This document shows, piece after piece, positions 6,893 to 14,480 of a DNA stretch of 33,577 bases (positions are counted from its first letter, which is position 1; every line of letters starts with the position of its first letter). The stretch covers positions 1 through 33,577 of the IMG/VR virus record IMGVR_UViG_3300046167_000511. One strand, 5' to 3'. The position numbers and the translations under genes were made by a program. The DNA is from a virus. Below the pieces are notes generated by a model. That model saw only the letters and a list, made by a program, of their open reading frames with translations. It was not told where the DNA came from and did not search any database.

Positions 6893-7214
6893 ATCTCTTG
6901 TTAAAGAACTAAAAGCAAAAGCTGAAATCGTAGCCGATAACTTTTCCAAAAAGAATCGTGAAGGTAATTTTAACAATGAAATATTTAAAGTTGTTGAGGT
7001 TATTCCAATGTCAGATCATACGGCTTCGGTTATATTTAAAAAGAACACTGGAAAGAAAGCAGTTTTCTTTTTCTACTATCTCAATAGAGGTATGTCAAAG
7101 GGTTGGCAATATTTTGTACCAACCGATGCCCATATTATTGGTATGCAATCATTTAATTTTTATAAATTAGAAGTTGAAAGGAATAATTATAAAGAAAACT
7201 TTAATGAAAGATAA
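6885..7214 (+). CDS. Hypothetical protein
   Basis: 109 residues. Basic N-terminal helix (MNKSLVKELKAKAEIVADNF), then a beta-rich segment (VEVIPMSDHTASVIFKKN, KAVFFFYYLNRG) and a Trp/Tyr-containing end. No family recognised. It overlaps the previous gene by eight bases and the primase-helicase gene by 11, so it belongs to the replication operon and may be an accessory factor. Confidence 0.65.
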   Translation: MNKSLVKELKAKAEIVADNFSKKNREGNFNNEIFKVVEVIPMSDHTASVIFKKNTGKKAVFFFYYLNRGMSKGWQYFVPTDAHIIGMQSFNFYKLEVERNNYKENFNER

Positions 7215-8877
7215 ATTTTTAGATTTTGGAATCGACATTGGTTTCAAACAAGGGGAGTTCCACACTACTTGTCCAAAATGTAGTAGTACAAGAAAAAAGA
7301 AAACCGAAAGGTGCTTATCAATTAACGAACCAAAAGGTTTATTTAATTGTCATCATTGTGGATATAGTGGTAATGTAAATCTTCAACCAAAAAAAGAATA
7401 TGTAAAACCAATAGAGGTTCAATCAGAACTATCGGATAAAACTTTAAAGTGGTTTGCAAAAAGAGGTATATCCGAAACCACAATCGTTAATTGGAAAATA
7501 AGTGAATCCATAGAGTATTTTCCACAAGTCAAAAAAGAAAGAATTGCAATCAACTTTAATTACTATCGTGAAAAGCAATTAATAAACATAAAGTATCGTG
7601 ATGGTCAAAAGAACTTTAAACTATTTAAAGATGCTGAACTAATCTTCTATGGTCTTGATAATATCAAGGAAATGGAAAAGATTTATATTGTAGAGGGTGA
7701 AATAGATGCTTTGTCTTTACACGAAGCAGGTCTTTATAGTGTTTGTTCAGTTCCTAATGGTGCATCTAAAGGATCTCAACGATTAGAATATCTTGATAAT
7801 TGTTGGGAATACTTTGTGGATAAAACCGAGATTATATTATGTACCGATAATGACCAAGCAGGATTATCACTACGAGGTGAACTTGCACGAAGATTTGGAC
7901 AAGGTAGGTGTAAGTATGTAGAATTTGGCGATTATAAAGATGCTAACGACATATTAATCAACAAAGGTGCAAGTGAACTTCGAGAAGTTGTTAGTAATGC
8001 AAAGAACTTTCCGATTGAAGGTGTGTTAAATATTAACGATATTTGGGATAGTGTTTTAAACTTTAACGAGAATGGGATTAAGAATTATAGTGTGCGATTG
8101 GGAAACTCTAATGAGTATTATAACATTAGCTTCGGAGAATGGACTGTATGCACAGGGATTCCAAATGCAGGAAAGTCAGATGTCATCGACCAAATATGTG
8201 TTAATCTTGCATTACAGGAGGACTTTCGAGTAGCAATGTTTTCACCTGAAAGCTACCCTTATGAATCCCATATTAAAAGGTTAGCAAACAAGGTTAATGA
8301 GAGAGAATGTAACACTCAAGATTTAAACAACACAAAAGCATTTATAGAGGAACACTTTTTCTTTGTTCGAATAGACATTGAAAACTTAACCCTAAAAGGC
8401 ATTTTAGATGCTTTTAAGCAACTTGTATTTCAAAAAGGTGTAAATGTATGTGTGATTGATCCATACAATATGTTAGACCATTCTGCTCAACGAGATTTTA
8501 CTTATGTTGGAAAGCTACTTTCAGAGATCACACAATTCTGCCAACAAACAAACACTCATTTGTTTTTAGTAGCACACCCAAGAAAAATGGAAAGCATAGA
8601 TGGAAAGTATAGAGTTCCCAACCCCTATGATATTTCTCAATCAAGCGATTTCTTCAATAAAGCATATAATTGTATCACGGTTTATAGGAATCTTGGACAA
8701 AAAACTATTTATGGAAGTGATAGTGTTCAAGTATATGTTCAAAAGGTTAAGAGGAAAGAGAATGGTAAACAAGGCGATTTTATGGTAGCACCTGACTTTC
8801 ACAATGGAGGTGTATATAAAGAAATAGATAAAGACAAACAAAGGTTTGAAGTAATAAAAGATAATATACCTTTTTAA
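7204..8877 (+). CDS. Bifunctional primase-helicase (T7 gp4-like)
   Basis: 557 residues from the ATG at 7204 (the frame is open further upstream, but that would extend into the previous gene). N-terminal zinc ribbon C23-P-K-C26 ... C49-H-H-C52. TOPRIM primase core with IYIVEGEIDAL (residues 160-170) and ILCTDNDQAG (about 215-225). C-terminal DnaB/T7-type helicase domain with Walker A GIPNAGKS at 318-325, VNVCVIDPYNML as Walker B, and LFLVAHPRK as the H3/H4 region. It would unwind the fork and synthesise primers. No DNA polymerase gene is present, so it presumably works with the host replicase. Confidence 0.92.
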   Translation: MKDKFLDFGIDIGFKQGEFHTTCPKCSSTRKKKTERCLSINEPKGLFNCHHCGYSGNVNLQPKKEYVKPIEVQSELSDKTLKWFAKRGISETTIVNWKISESIEYFPQVKKERIAINFNYYREKQLINIKYRDGQKNFKLFKDAELIFYGLDNIKEMEKIYIVEGEIDALSLHEAGLYSVCSVPNGASKGSQRLEYLDNCWEYFVDKTEIILCTDNDQAGLSLRGELARRFGQGRCKYVEFGDYKDANDILINKGASELREVVSNAKNFPIEGVLNINDIWDSVLNFNENGIKNYSVRLGNSNEYYNISFGEWTVCTGIPNAGKSDVIDQICVNLALQEDFRVAMFSPESYPYESHIKRLANKVNERECNTQDLNNTKAFIEEHFFFVRIDIENLTLKGILDAFKQLVFQKGVNVCVIDPYNMLDHSAQRDFTYVGKLLSEITQFCQQTNTHLFLVAHPRKMESIDGKYRVPNPYDISQSSDFFNKAYNCITVYRNLGQKTIYGSDSVQVYVQKVKRKENGKQGDFMVAPDFHNGGVYKEIDKDKQRFEVIKDNIPF

Positions 8878-8879
8878 AT

Positions 8880-9602
8880 ATGGAATTAAATAAAATATAT
8901 AATGAAGATTGTTTAGAAACAATGTCAAAAATGCCAAATGATTTTGTAGATTATTCACTTATATCACCACCATATAATGTTGGAAATAATCAATTAAATG
9001 GCGAGGGTAAAAAGTATGAATCTATTAATGATAAGATGACTAAAGATGAATATTTTGAAAATCAAAAACAAGTCATTGAAGAATTATTAAGAGTAACTAA
9101 ATATCATTTATTTTACAACATACAAATGCTTTCAAATAACAAACAAAGTGTTTTAAAACTTATGGGTTATTTTAACGATAAAATTAAAGAGATTATTATT
9201 TGGGATAAAAACTTTGGAGTACCTGCTATGGAACCTGGTGTTTTTAATAGTGCATACGAATACATAATCATATTTAGCAACGATCAACCAAGCAAAAGGA
9301 AGTTTTATGATGTAGATTTTAAAGGTACACAACCAAATGTGTTTCGTACAAAAAACAAACACTCTAATCCATTTGCTGATAAACATAAAGCAATATTTCC
9401 CCTTGATATACCAAGATATTTTATGCAAGTATTTGGAAAGGAAAATGATATTTGGTATGATTGTTATATGGGAACTGGCACAACTGCTGTTGCTGCAATA
9501 GAAGAAAAAAAGCAATTTATCGGATCTGAAATATTTGATGAATATTGCGACCTTGCAAACAATAGATTAAAACCATATTTAACACAAATTAAATTGTTTT
9601 AA
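8880..9602 (+). CDS. DNA methyltransferase, N4-cytosine/N6-adenine type
   Basis: 240 residues. Motif IV SPPY at residues 29-32 precedes motif I DCYMGTGTT at 194-202, the beta-class order of amino-methyltransferases (N6-A or N4-C). FIGSEIFDEYCDLANNRL gives the adjacent SAM-binding strand/helix. NEDCLETMSKMP at the start is typical of the DpnA/YhdJ-like family. No restriction endonuclease partner is seen, so it is an orphan enzyme that probably protects phage DNA from host restriction or marks DNA. The target sequence cannot be read from the gene. Confidence 0.9.
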   Translation: MELNKIYNEDCLETMSKMPNDFVDYSLISPPYNVGNNQLNGEGKKYESINDKMTKDEYFENQKQVIEELLRVTKYHLFYNIQMLSNNKQSVLKLMGYFNDKIKEIIIWDKNFGVPAMEPGVFNSAYEYIIIFSNDQPSKRKFYDVDFKGTQPNVFRTKNKHSNPFADKHKAIFPLDIPRYFMQVFGKENDIWYDCYMGTGTTAVAAIEEKKQFIGSEIFDEYCDLANNRLKPYLTQIKLF

Positions 9603-9607
9603 CTTTG
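9600..9607 (+). promoter_or_regulatory. Bacteroidetes -7 box, leaderless arrangement before 9612
   Basis: TAACTTTG fits TAnnTTTG and is followed by four bases and the ATG at 9612, the same spacing as at four other starts. It begins inside the stop codon region of the methyltransferase gene. No convincing -33 element. Confidence 0.45.
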
Positions 9608-9611
9608 TTTA

Positions 9612-9785
9612 ATGTTTGAGATTAGTGTATCGGTAATGAGGGGTTTTGGAATAGGTTTTAACTACTCTAATGAAGATATTGAGGGTTTAGAACCATTAGC
9701 CGATGATCTTCGACATACTATCCAAATAATCTTTTTTTTCGTAATAATCAACATAAATTACTATACTCCCAACGAAGAAGAATAA
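9612..9785 (+). CDS. Hypothetical small protein (57 aa)
   Basis: A 57-residue frame: MFEISVSVMRGFGIGFNYSN, an acidic middle (EDIEGLEPLADDL) and a hydrophobic stretch (IIFFFVIINI) near the C-terminus. The exact -7 box plus four bases in front of the ATG and the sensible amino-acid composition support a real gene. No family assigned; the hydrophobic stretch is short for a membrane helix. Confidence 0.5.
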   Translation: MFEISVSVMRGFGIGFNYSNEDIEGLEPLADDLRHTIQIIFFFVIININYYTPNEEE

Positions 9786-9908
9786 AATTTTTCTTATTGA
9801 TTATCAATTAGTTAGCAATTATTTACTAATTATTTACATAAAATATTTTTTATATTGTAAAATATTCTTTATATTTGAGTATTATTAAAAACAACTAAAT
9901 TAAAAATT
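9786..9908 (+). promoter_or_regulatory. AT-rich control region with inverted repeat and -7 box
   Basis: A 123-base non-coding, extremely AT-rich stretch. It contains the inverted repeat AATTAGT (9806-9812) / ACTAATT (9825-9831), a possible operator, and TATATTTG at 9870-9877 as a -7 box 31 bases before the ATG at 9909. No gene or strong hairpin seen. It could be a regulated promoter, and its composition would also suit a strand-opening region. Confidence 0.4.
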
Positions 9909-10238
9909 ATGGAAAAAAGTAAAAACTTAAAATTGATAAAAAAAGAAGATTTTGGAAATTCACAATATTTTGAATTTGCAAGAGAAACACAAATCACACA
10001 ACACTATTTTACATTAGAGCAAAAAGATGGTTATGTTTTAAAAGCTAAAATATATAAAGTTGTAACTGATCAAGGTAATACTTATTACAGAGTTTGGTCA
10101 TTAAAAGGTTCATCATTTCCTTATGATGCAAATAATTTTAAAACTTATGATGAGTTAATTGAAATGTATTCAATATGGGCAGATGATATAGAGAATGATA
10201 CATTAATGGGACAAATAAGAATAGGGCAAACAATTTAA
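9909..10238 (+). CDS. Hypothetical protein
   Basis: 109 residues, start in the recurrent TAAAAATTATGG context. Composition is globular: a charged N-terminus, beta-type YVLKAKIYKVVTDQG, aromatic-rich YYRVWSLKGSSFPYD and an acidic C-terminal helix. No family recognised. It sits alone between the control region at 9786-9908 and a GGGGGT/ACCCCC hairpin, so it may be expressed separately from its neighbours. Confidence 0.6.
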   Translation: MEKSKNLKLIKKEDFGNSQYFEFARETQITQHYFTLEQKDGYVLKAKIYKVVTDQGNTYYRVWSLKGSSFPYDANNFKTYDELIEMYSIWADDIENDTLMGQIRIGQTI

Positions 10239-10247
10239 AACAATCAA

Positions 10248-10266
10248 GGGGGTGAAAATCACCCCC
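10248..10266 (+). terminator. GGGGGT/ACCCCC hairpin, weak terminator or attenuator
   Basis: GGGGGT (10248-10253), a seven-base loop and ACCCCC (10261-10266) form a six-pair stem ten bases after the stop at 10238. Only ATTT follows, so termination is probably partial. The stem equals that of the terminator at 4029. Confidence 0.45.
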
Positions 10267-10288
10267 ATTTAACCTTAAATAAATTAAA

Positions 10289-10624
10289 ATGAGTATTGAA
10301 AAATTATTAAGAGAAGTAAATAAAATTAAAAATAATGAACCTTTAGATGTTAATTCATTTGAGGAACTAACATTCAAAACTGGAATGTTTGGAGAAAAAA
10401 GATCAAGATATACTTTTGACAATGGACTAACATTATCTGTTGCAGGTGGTGATGGTTTTTACGGAGATGGTATAATAGATTTTGAAATCGCTATATTAGA
10501 TAGTTACGATGAACTTATGTCATTGAATATATTTTCTGATGAGTATGGTAATGTTTCAGGTTGGCAAACCAAAAAAGATATTACCGAATGGATCAAAAAA
10601 ATTAAAAAATATAGTGTCGAATAA
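10289..10624 (+). CDS. Hypothetical protein
   Basis: 111 residues. N-terminal helix (MSIEKLLREVNKIKNN), then a beta-rich segment with FDNGLTLSVAGGDGFYGDG and DFEIAILDSYDEL, and a C-terminal TKKDITEWIKKIKKY helix. This 'display-like' order (…NG.tlSV…G…YG.g.yE.Ai…) occurs in small phage proteins near terminase genes, but no function is known to me. It is followed by a structured intergenic region and a terminator before the packaging genes. Confidence 0.65.
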   Translation: MSIEKLLREVNKIKNNEPLDVNSFEELTFKTGMFGEKRSRYTFDNGLTLSVAGGDGFYGDGIIDFEIAILDSYDELMSLNIFSDEYGNVSGWQTKKDITEWIKKIKKYSVE

Positions 10625-10679
10625 AACCACTTTCCGACATAAACTGTGAAAGATAATAGGAAGTTATGAAACCTGGTTT
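10624..10679 (+). other. Extended intergenic hairpin upstream of terminase genes
   Basis: AAACCA (10624-10629) pairs with TGGTTT (10674-10679), and CTTTCC (10630-10635) can pair with GGAAG (10659-10663). An alternative pairing is CTTTC (10630-10634) with GAAAG (10648-10652). There is no reading frame here. It could be an RNA regulatory element or, being next to the terminase genes, part of a packaging recognition site; neither is shown. Confidence 0.3.
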
Positions 10680-10681
10680 TT

Positions 10682-10710
10682 AACCCTGCTTGTTTAAGTG
10701 GGGTTTTTTT
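10682..10710 (+). terminator. Intrinsic terminator before packaging operon
   Basis: AACCC ... CTT GTTT AAG ... GGGTT forms an imperfect stem-loop followed by seven T residues. It ends transcription of the early region just before the promoter box of the small terminase gene. Confidence 0.6.
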
Positions 10711-10713
10711 ATG

Positions 10714-10721
10714 TATTTTTG
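10714..10721 (+). promoter_or_regulatory. Bacteroidetes promoter for packaging/head operon
   Basis: TATTTTTG fits TAnnTTTG, with TTG at 10690-10692 (21-base spacing) as a possible -33 element inside the preceding terminator. The box is followed by TAAA and a GTG start at 10726, implying a leaderless message. Confidence 0.6.
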
Positions 10722-10725
10722 TAAA

Positions 10726-11169
10726 GTGAAAACAAACAAAAAGCAACACACTAAAAAAGCAATTCTTGAAGCATTAGAAAAATCACTTGGAGTTGTTACA
10801 ACTACTTGTAAGAAAGTTGGAATCAATAGAACTACCTTTTACAAGTATCTAAAAGAAGATGAGGAGTTTGCAAAGCAAGTAAAAGATATTGAGAACATTG
10901 CTCTTGATTTTGCTGAATCACAACTCCATAAACAAATAAGTGAGGGCAATACAACTGCTACAATCTTTCTCTTAAAGACAAAAGGAAAGAAACGTGGTTA
11001 TGTTGAGAGAAGCGAAATAATCCACGACAATCAAATTAAATCAACCATTATAGAATGGACACCACCAAGAAAGTTGAACAAAGATGCAATAGACAATTCT
11101 ACGACCTTATTAGATCAAAGAAAAGATTCAAAGTCCATCAAGGAGGAACAAGGTCAGGAAAAACAGTAG
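10726..11169 (+). CDS. terS: Terminase small subunit
   Basis: 147 residues from the GTG at 10726, four bases after a -7 box; starts further upstream would lie in the terminator. The N-terminal helix-turn-helix (KKAILEALEKSLGVVTTTCK, then VGINRTTFYKYLKEDEEFAK) is typical of small terminases that recognise the packaging site. A helical oligomerisation region follows (LDFAESQLHKQI, TIFLLKTKGKKRGYVER). The C-terminal 38 residues are encoded in a 115-base overlap with the large subunit gene and are hydrophilic. The partner is the ATPase/nuclease encoded next. Confidence 0.85.
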   Translation: MKTNKKQHTKKAILEALEKSLGVVTTTCKKVGINRTTFYKYLKEDEEFAKQVKDIENIALDFAESQLHKQISEGNTTATIFLLKTKGKKRGYVERSEIIHDNQIKSTIIEWTPPRKLNKDAIDNSTTLLDQRKDSKSIKEEQGQEKQ

Positions 11170-12239
11170 CCGTTTGTCAATACCTGGTTTATCTAATTAC
11201 AACATCTGAAAAACCTTTGACTATCTCTATTGTTCGTAAGACACTACCTGCATTAAGAGGAAGTGTGATGAGAGATATAATGATAGTACTACAAGAAACT
11301 GGAATCTACTATTCAGGAGTCCACAATAAAGCTGATAACACTTTTAAATACAATGACCACTTAATTGAGTTTCTTTCGGTAGATGAACCTCAAAAGATTC
11401 GTGGTCGTAAAAGAAACATTGCATTCTTAAATGAGGGCAATGAATTAAACATAGAGGATTTTCGCCAAATCAATATGAGAACTACCGATATGGTCATTGT
11501 TGATTTTAACCCATCAGATCCTATCCATTGGATTTATAATGACCTAATTCCAAGAGAAGATTGCGATACTTGGGTAACAACATACAAAGACAATAATTTC
11601 TTGTCTAAAGAACTTGTAAACGAAATTGAAAGAATGAAACTTCGTGATCCTGATTACTGGAGAGTATATGGTGAGGGATTACAAGCAATCTTTAGTGCAA
11701 GACAAATATTTAATAACTGGACTTTTATTAATTACGATGAGTTTCCTGAATTTGATTTAGAGGTAGAAGGTATTGTGGGGATTGACTATGGGTATAGTAA
11801 TGATCCAACCGCTTGTGTTCTTGTCTTTAAAAAGAACGACAAGGTGTATTTGCACGAGATACTTTATCAAAAAGGTTTAACCAATAGCGATATTGTAGAT
11901 ATATTAAAAGCGAAAGGATATGGTGAAGTGATTACTTATGCTGATTCTGCTGAACCTAAATCTATTGAGGAGATGAGAAGATTAGGATTGTACATAAAAC
12001 CTGCGACTAAAGGTCAAGGAAGTATAAATGCAGGAATATCTAAATTGAAAGAGTACGATATTATTGTTAGCAATGAATCAAAGAATATATTAAGAGAATA
12101 TCAAAGCTATTATTGGGAACAATTAAAAGATGGAACGATAATAAACAAACCACAAGACAAGGAAAATCACTTAATGGATTCTATTCGTTATGCCGTTTAT
12201 TCTTCCTTTGGTAAGAAAGAAAACTTTTTTGTAATTTAA
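11055..12239 (+). CDS. terL: Terminase large subunit
   Basis: 394 residues. ATPase: Walker A GGTRSGKT (residues 30-37), Walker B NIAFLNEG (about 127-134). Nuclease: GIDYGYSNDP, TYADSAEPKSIEEMRRLG and the C-terminal NHLMDSIRYAVYSSFG carry the RNase H-like acidic residues. It powers DNA packaging into the prohead through the portal and cuts concatemers. The ATG at 11055 is the only standard start codon in frame before Walker A, so the 115-base overlap with the small subunit is forced. The length is at the short end for the family but all motifs are present. Confidence 0.95.
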   Translation: MDTTKKVEQRCNRQFYDLIRSKKRFKVHQGGTRSGKTVAVCQYLVYLITTSEKPLTISIVRKTLPALRGSVMRDIMIVLQETGIYYSGVHNKADNTFKYNDHLIEFLSVDEPQKIRGRKRNIAFLNEGNELNIEDFRQINMRTTDMVIVDFNPSDPIHWIYNDLIPREDCDTWVTTYKDNNFLSKELVNEIERMKLRDPDYWRVYGEGLQAIFSARQIFNNWTFINYDEFPEFDLEVEGIVGIDYGYSNDPTACVLVFKKNDKVYLHEILYQKGLTNSDIVDILKAKGYGEVITYADSAEPKSIEEMRRLGLYIKPATKGQGSINAGISKLKEYDIIVSNESKNILREYQSYYWEQLKDGTIINKPQDKENHLMDSIRYAVYSSFGKKENFFVI

Positions 12240-12243
12240 TTAG

Positions 12244-12251
12244 TATTTTTG
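12244..12251 (+). promoter_or_regulatory. Bacteroidetes -7 box before portal gene
   Basis: TATTTTTG lies 18 bases before the ATG at 12270, followed by an A-rich stretch. No TTG at the ideal distance upstream, so strength is uncertain. Confidence 0.4.
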
Positions 12252-12269
12252 TAAAATAAAAGTTATTCG

Positions 12270-14480
12270 ATGGCATCAATATTATCAAGATTTCAGAAAC
12301 TCATTTCAAAGAATTTTCAACAAACTAATGCAGAGTTTAATAAAGCGATATACAACTATATTGGAAATAGTATTATTTGGAATGCTGAAAACGATAACAC
12401 TTACATTGAAAAAGGGTATCAATACAACACAACGATTTATTCTATTGTAAATCTTATAGCTAAAACTGCAGCGACAATTCCATTTCAGATATATGAGGTT
12501 AAAAATGAGAATGAGTTAAAGAGATACAAAGCAATGACAAGTGGTATCGCTAATGGTTCTGCATTACATAAAGCAGAGGTGTTAAGAAAACACGCACTTG
12601 AAGAAGTAGCAGATACTGAATTACACGAATTACTTTCAAGACCTAATCCTGCACAATCATACAATGCTTGGATTCAAGAAATAATTGCTTTTGGTAAACT
12701 AACTGGTAATCGTTACATCTATGGTTTAAAACCTGATACAGGTGCTAATCAAGGTAAATTCAAAGAATTATATGTATTGCCAAGTCAAAAGGTAGAAATT
12801 AATAGTGGTGGAATATTTGAACCAGTTAAATCATATTCATTAGACTATAATGGTCAATATAAGATGGAAGCTGAAGATATTTGCCATATAAAAGATTTTA
12901 ACCCTTATTATGATGGAACTGGTAGTCATTTATACGGAATGTCGCCACTTAAAGCAGGTTTAAGATCATTAGATACAAATAACGAAGCAATTACAACTGG
13001 TGCGAAGTATTTACAGAATCAAACTGCAAGAGGTGTACTTATGAGTGATGAGGGGGATATTAATGAAGTTCAAGCACAACAATTAAAAGAGAAGTTTAGA
13101 CAAAACTATCAAGGTTCTAATAGTGCAGGTGATATTGTAATAACACCAAAGAAATTATCTTGGATTAACTTTGGAATGTCAGCATCTGATCTTTCTCTAA
13201 TAGAACAATACAATGCAAGTATTAAGGACTTATGTAATATATATTCAGTACCTGCAGTTCTTTTAAACAACACGGAATCTTCTACTTATAACAATGTAAT
13301 TGAAGCTAAAAAGACATTGTATCAAAATGCAGTTATTCCTGAACTTAACAAAATCAAAGATGAGTTAAACAGATGGTTAGTTCCTGCTTATGGTGATAAA
13401 CTATACATTGACTTTGATTACACAAGTATTTCTGAAATGCAAGAGGAAATGGACAAAGTGGTTGGGCAAATGAGTCAGGCTTGGTGGCTAACTCCAAACG
13501 AGAAAAGACAAGCGATGAGTTATGGTGTTGAAGCCGACAACGAAAAACTTAACGATTACTATATTCCAATGAATCTTGTTCCATTACAAGATGAGGTTAT
13601 TAGTGAGGACTTTAAAAGTGTAAGAGTTAATTATGATGAACTACTTAATGTTAAGAGGGAAGTTCGCAGAGATGTTTACACAAGCGAAACAGAAGCAAGT
13701 GAAAGAGCAGAAGCGATTGGTTGTTCAGGTGTTCATTCACACGATGAGAATGGAAATAAAATTTATATGCCGTGTGCATCGCACGAAGATTATATCGCAA
13801 TCATTGGACAAGATGTTAAAGATGAATATATTGACAAACCAGTTAAACCTGGTAGTGCCGTAGAAACTGGTCTTAAAAACAAGGTAGAGGAACATAATGA
13901 GAAAGTTGGTGATGATAAATCAAAAAGAACTTCATATAGAACATTACAAACTGTATTCAATCGTGGTGTTGGTGCATATAGAAATAATCCATCATCGGTT
14001 AGACCAAGTGTTACAAGTGAAGATCAATGGGCTTATGCAAGAGTAAACTCATTTTTATATGTTCTTCGTAATGGTAAATTTAGAGGTGGCAAACACGACA
14101 CCGACCTTTTACCAAGTGGACACCCAATGTCAAGCAAGAAATCAATAACTAAAGCTGAAAGCTATACTAATTACCCACAAGGTGCTACTAACAATGCAAA
14201 AAGAATGTTGGAGTGGAGAGAAAAGTATGGTCGTGATGTTGTGAAAGGTGGAACTGAAGTTGGTTGGAAAAGAGCAAATCAATTAGCTAATAGAGAACCT
14301 TTATCACTTGATACTGTGAAAAGAATAAATAGCTTTTTAGCAAGACACGAGGATAATGCAAAAATATCTGAAGAATACAGAAACGAACCTTATAAAGACA
14401 AAGGTTATGTAGCTTATAATCTTTGGGGTGGTAAAGCAATGATTTCTTGGGCTAAAAGGATTTCTCAAAATGCTGACTAA
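12270..14480 (+). CDS. Portal protein with multidomain C-terminal extension
   Basis: 736 residues. Residues 1 to about 445 are an HK97-type portal: YQYNTTIYSIVNLIAKTAAT, LLSRPNPAQSYNAWIQ, GNRYIYGL, HIKDFNPYYDG, GMSPLKAG, and SVPAVLLNNTESSTYNNVIE. The remaining 290 residues hold three further conserved blocks: ASERAEAIGCSGVHSH ... YMPCASHEDYI (about 475-505), RGVGAYRNNPSSVRPSV plus QWAYARVNSFL (about 560-590), and GATNNAKRMLEWREKYG, VGWKRANQLA, TVKRINSFLARH (about 634-690, ending at GYVAYNLWGGKAMISWAKR). Such blocks are usually seen in phage head-maturation proteins or XkdF-like proteases, not in portals. The 3' end overlaps the MuF gene by 11 bases. Confidence 0.9.
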   Translation: MASILSRFQKLISKNFQQTNAEFNKAIYNYIGNSIIWNAENDNTYIEKGYQYNTTIYSIVNLIAKTAATIPFQIYEVKNENELKRYKAMTSGIANGSALHKAEVLRKHALEEVADTELHELLSRPNPAQSYNAWIQEIIAFGKLTGNRYIYGLKPDTGANQGKFKELYVLPSQKVEINSGGIFEPVKSYSLDYNGQYKMEAEDICHIKDFNPYYDGTGSHLYGMSPLKAGLRSLDTNNEAITTGAKYLQNQTARGVLMSDEGDINEVQAQQLKEKFRQNYQGSNSAGDIVITPKKLSWINFGMSASDLSLIEQYNASIKDLCNIYSVPAVLLNNTESSTYNNVIEAKKTLYQNAVIPELNKIKDELNRWLVPAYGDKLYIDFDYTSISEMQEEMDKVVGQMSQAWWLTPNEKRQAMSYGVEADNEKLNDYYIPMNLVPLQDEVISEDFKSVRVNYDELLNVKREVRRDVYTSETEASERAEAIGCSGVHSHDENGNKIYMPCASHEDYIAIIGQDVKDEYIDKPVKPGSAVETGLKNKVEEHNEKVGDDKSKRTSYRTLQTVFNRGVGAYRNNPSSVRPSVTSEDQWAYARVNSFLYVLRNGKFRGGKHDTDLLPSGHPMSSKKSITKAESYTNYPQGATNNAKRMLEWREKYGRDVVKGGTEVGWKRANQLANREPLSLDTVKRINSFLARHEDNAKISEEYRNEPYKDKGYVAYNLWGGKAMISWAKRISQNAD

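Noticed and set aside
7174-7203. Upstream start for the primase-helicase
   Set aside because: The ATG at 7204 fits the zinc-ribbon spacing and needs only an 11-base overlap.
10690-10725. TTG start for the small terminase
   Set aside because: It would lie inside the terminator hairpin and its translation would read through the promoter; the GTG at 10726 follows a -7 box by four bases.
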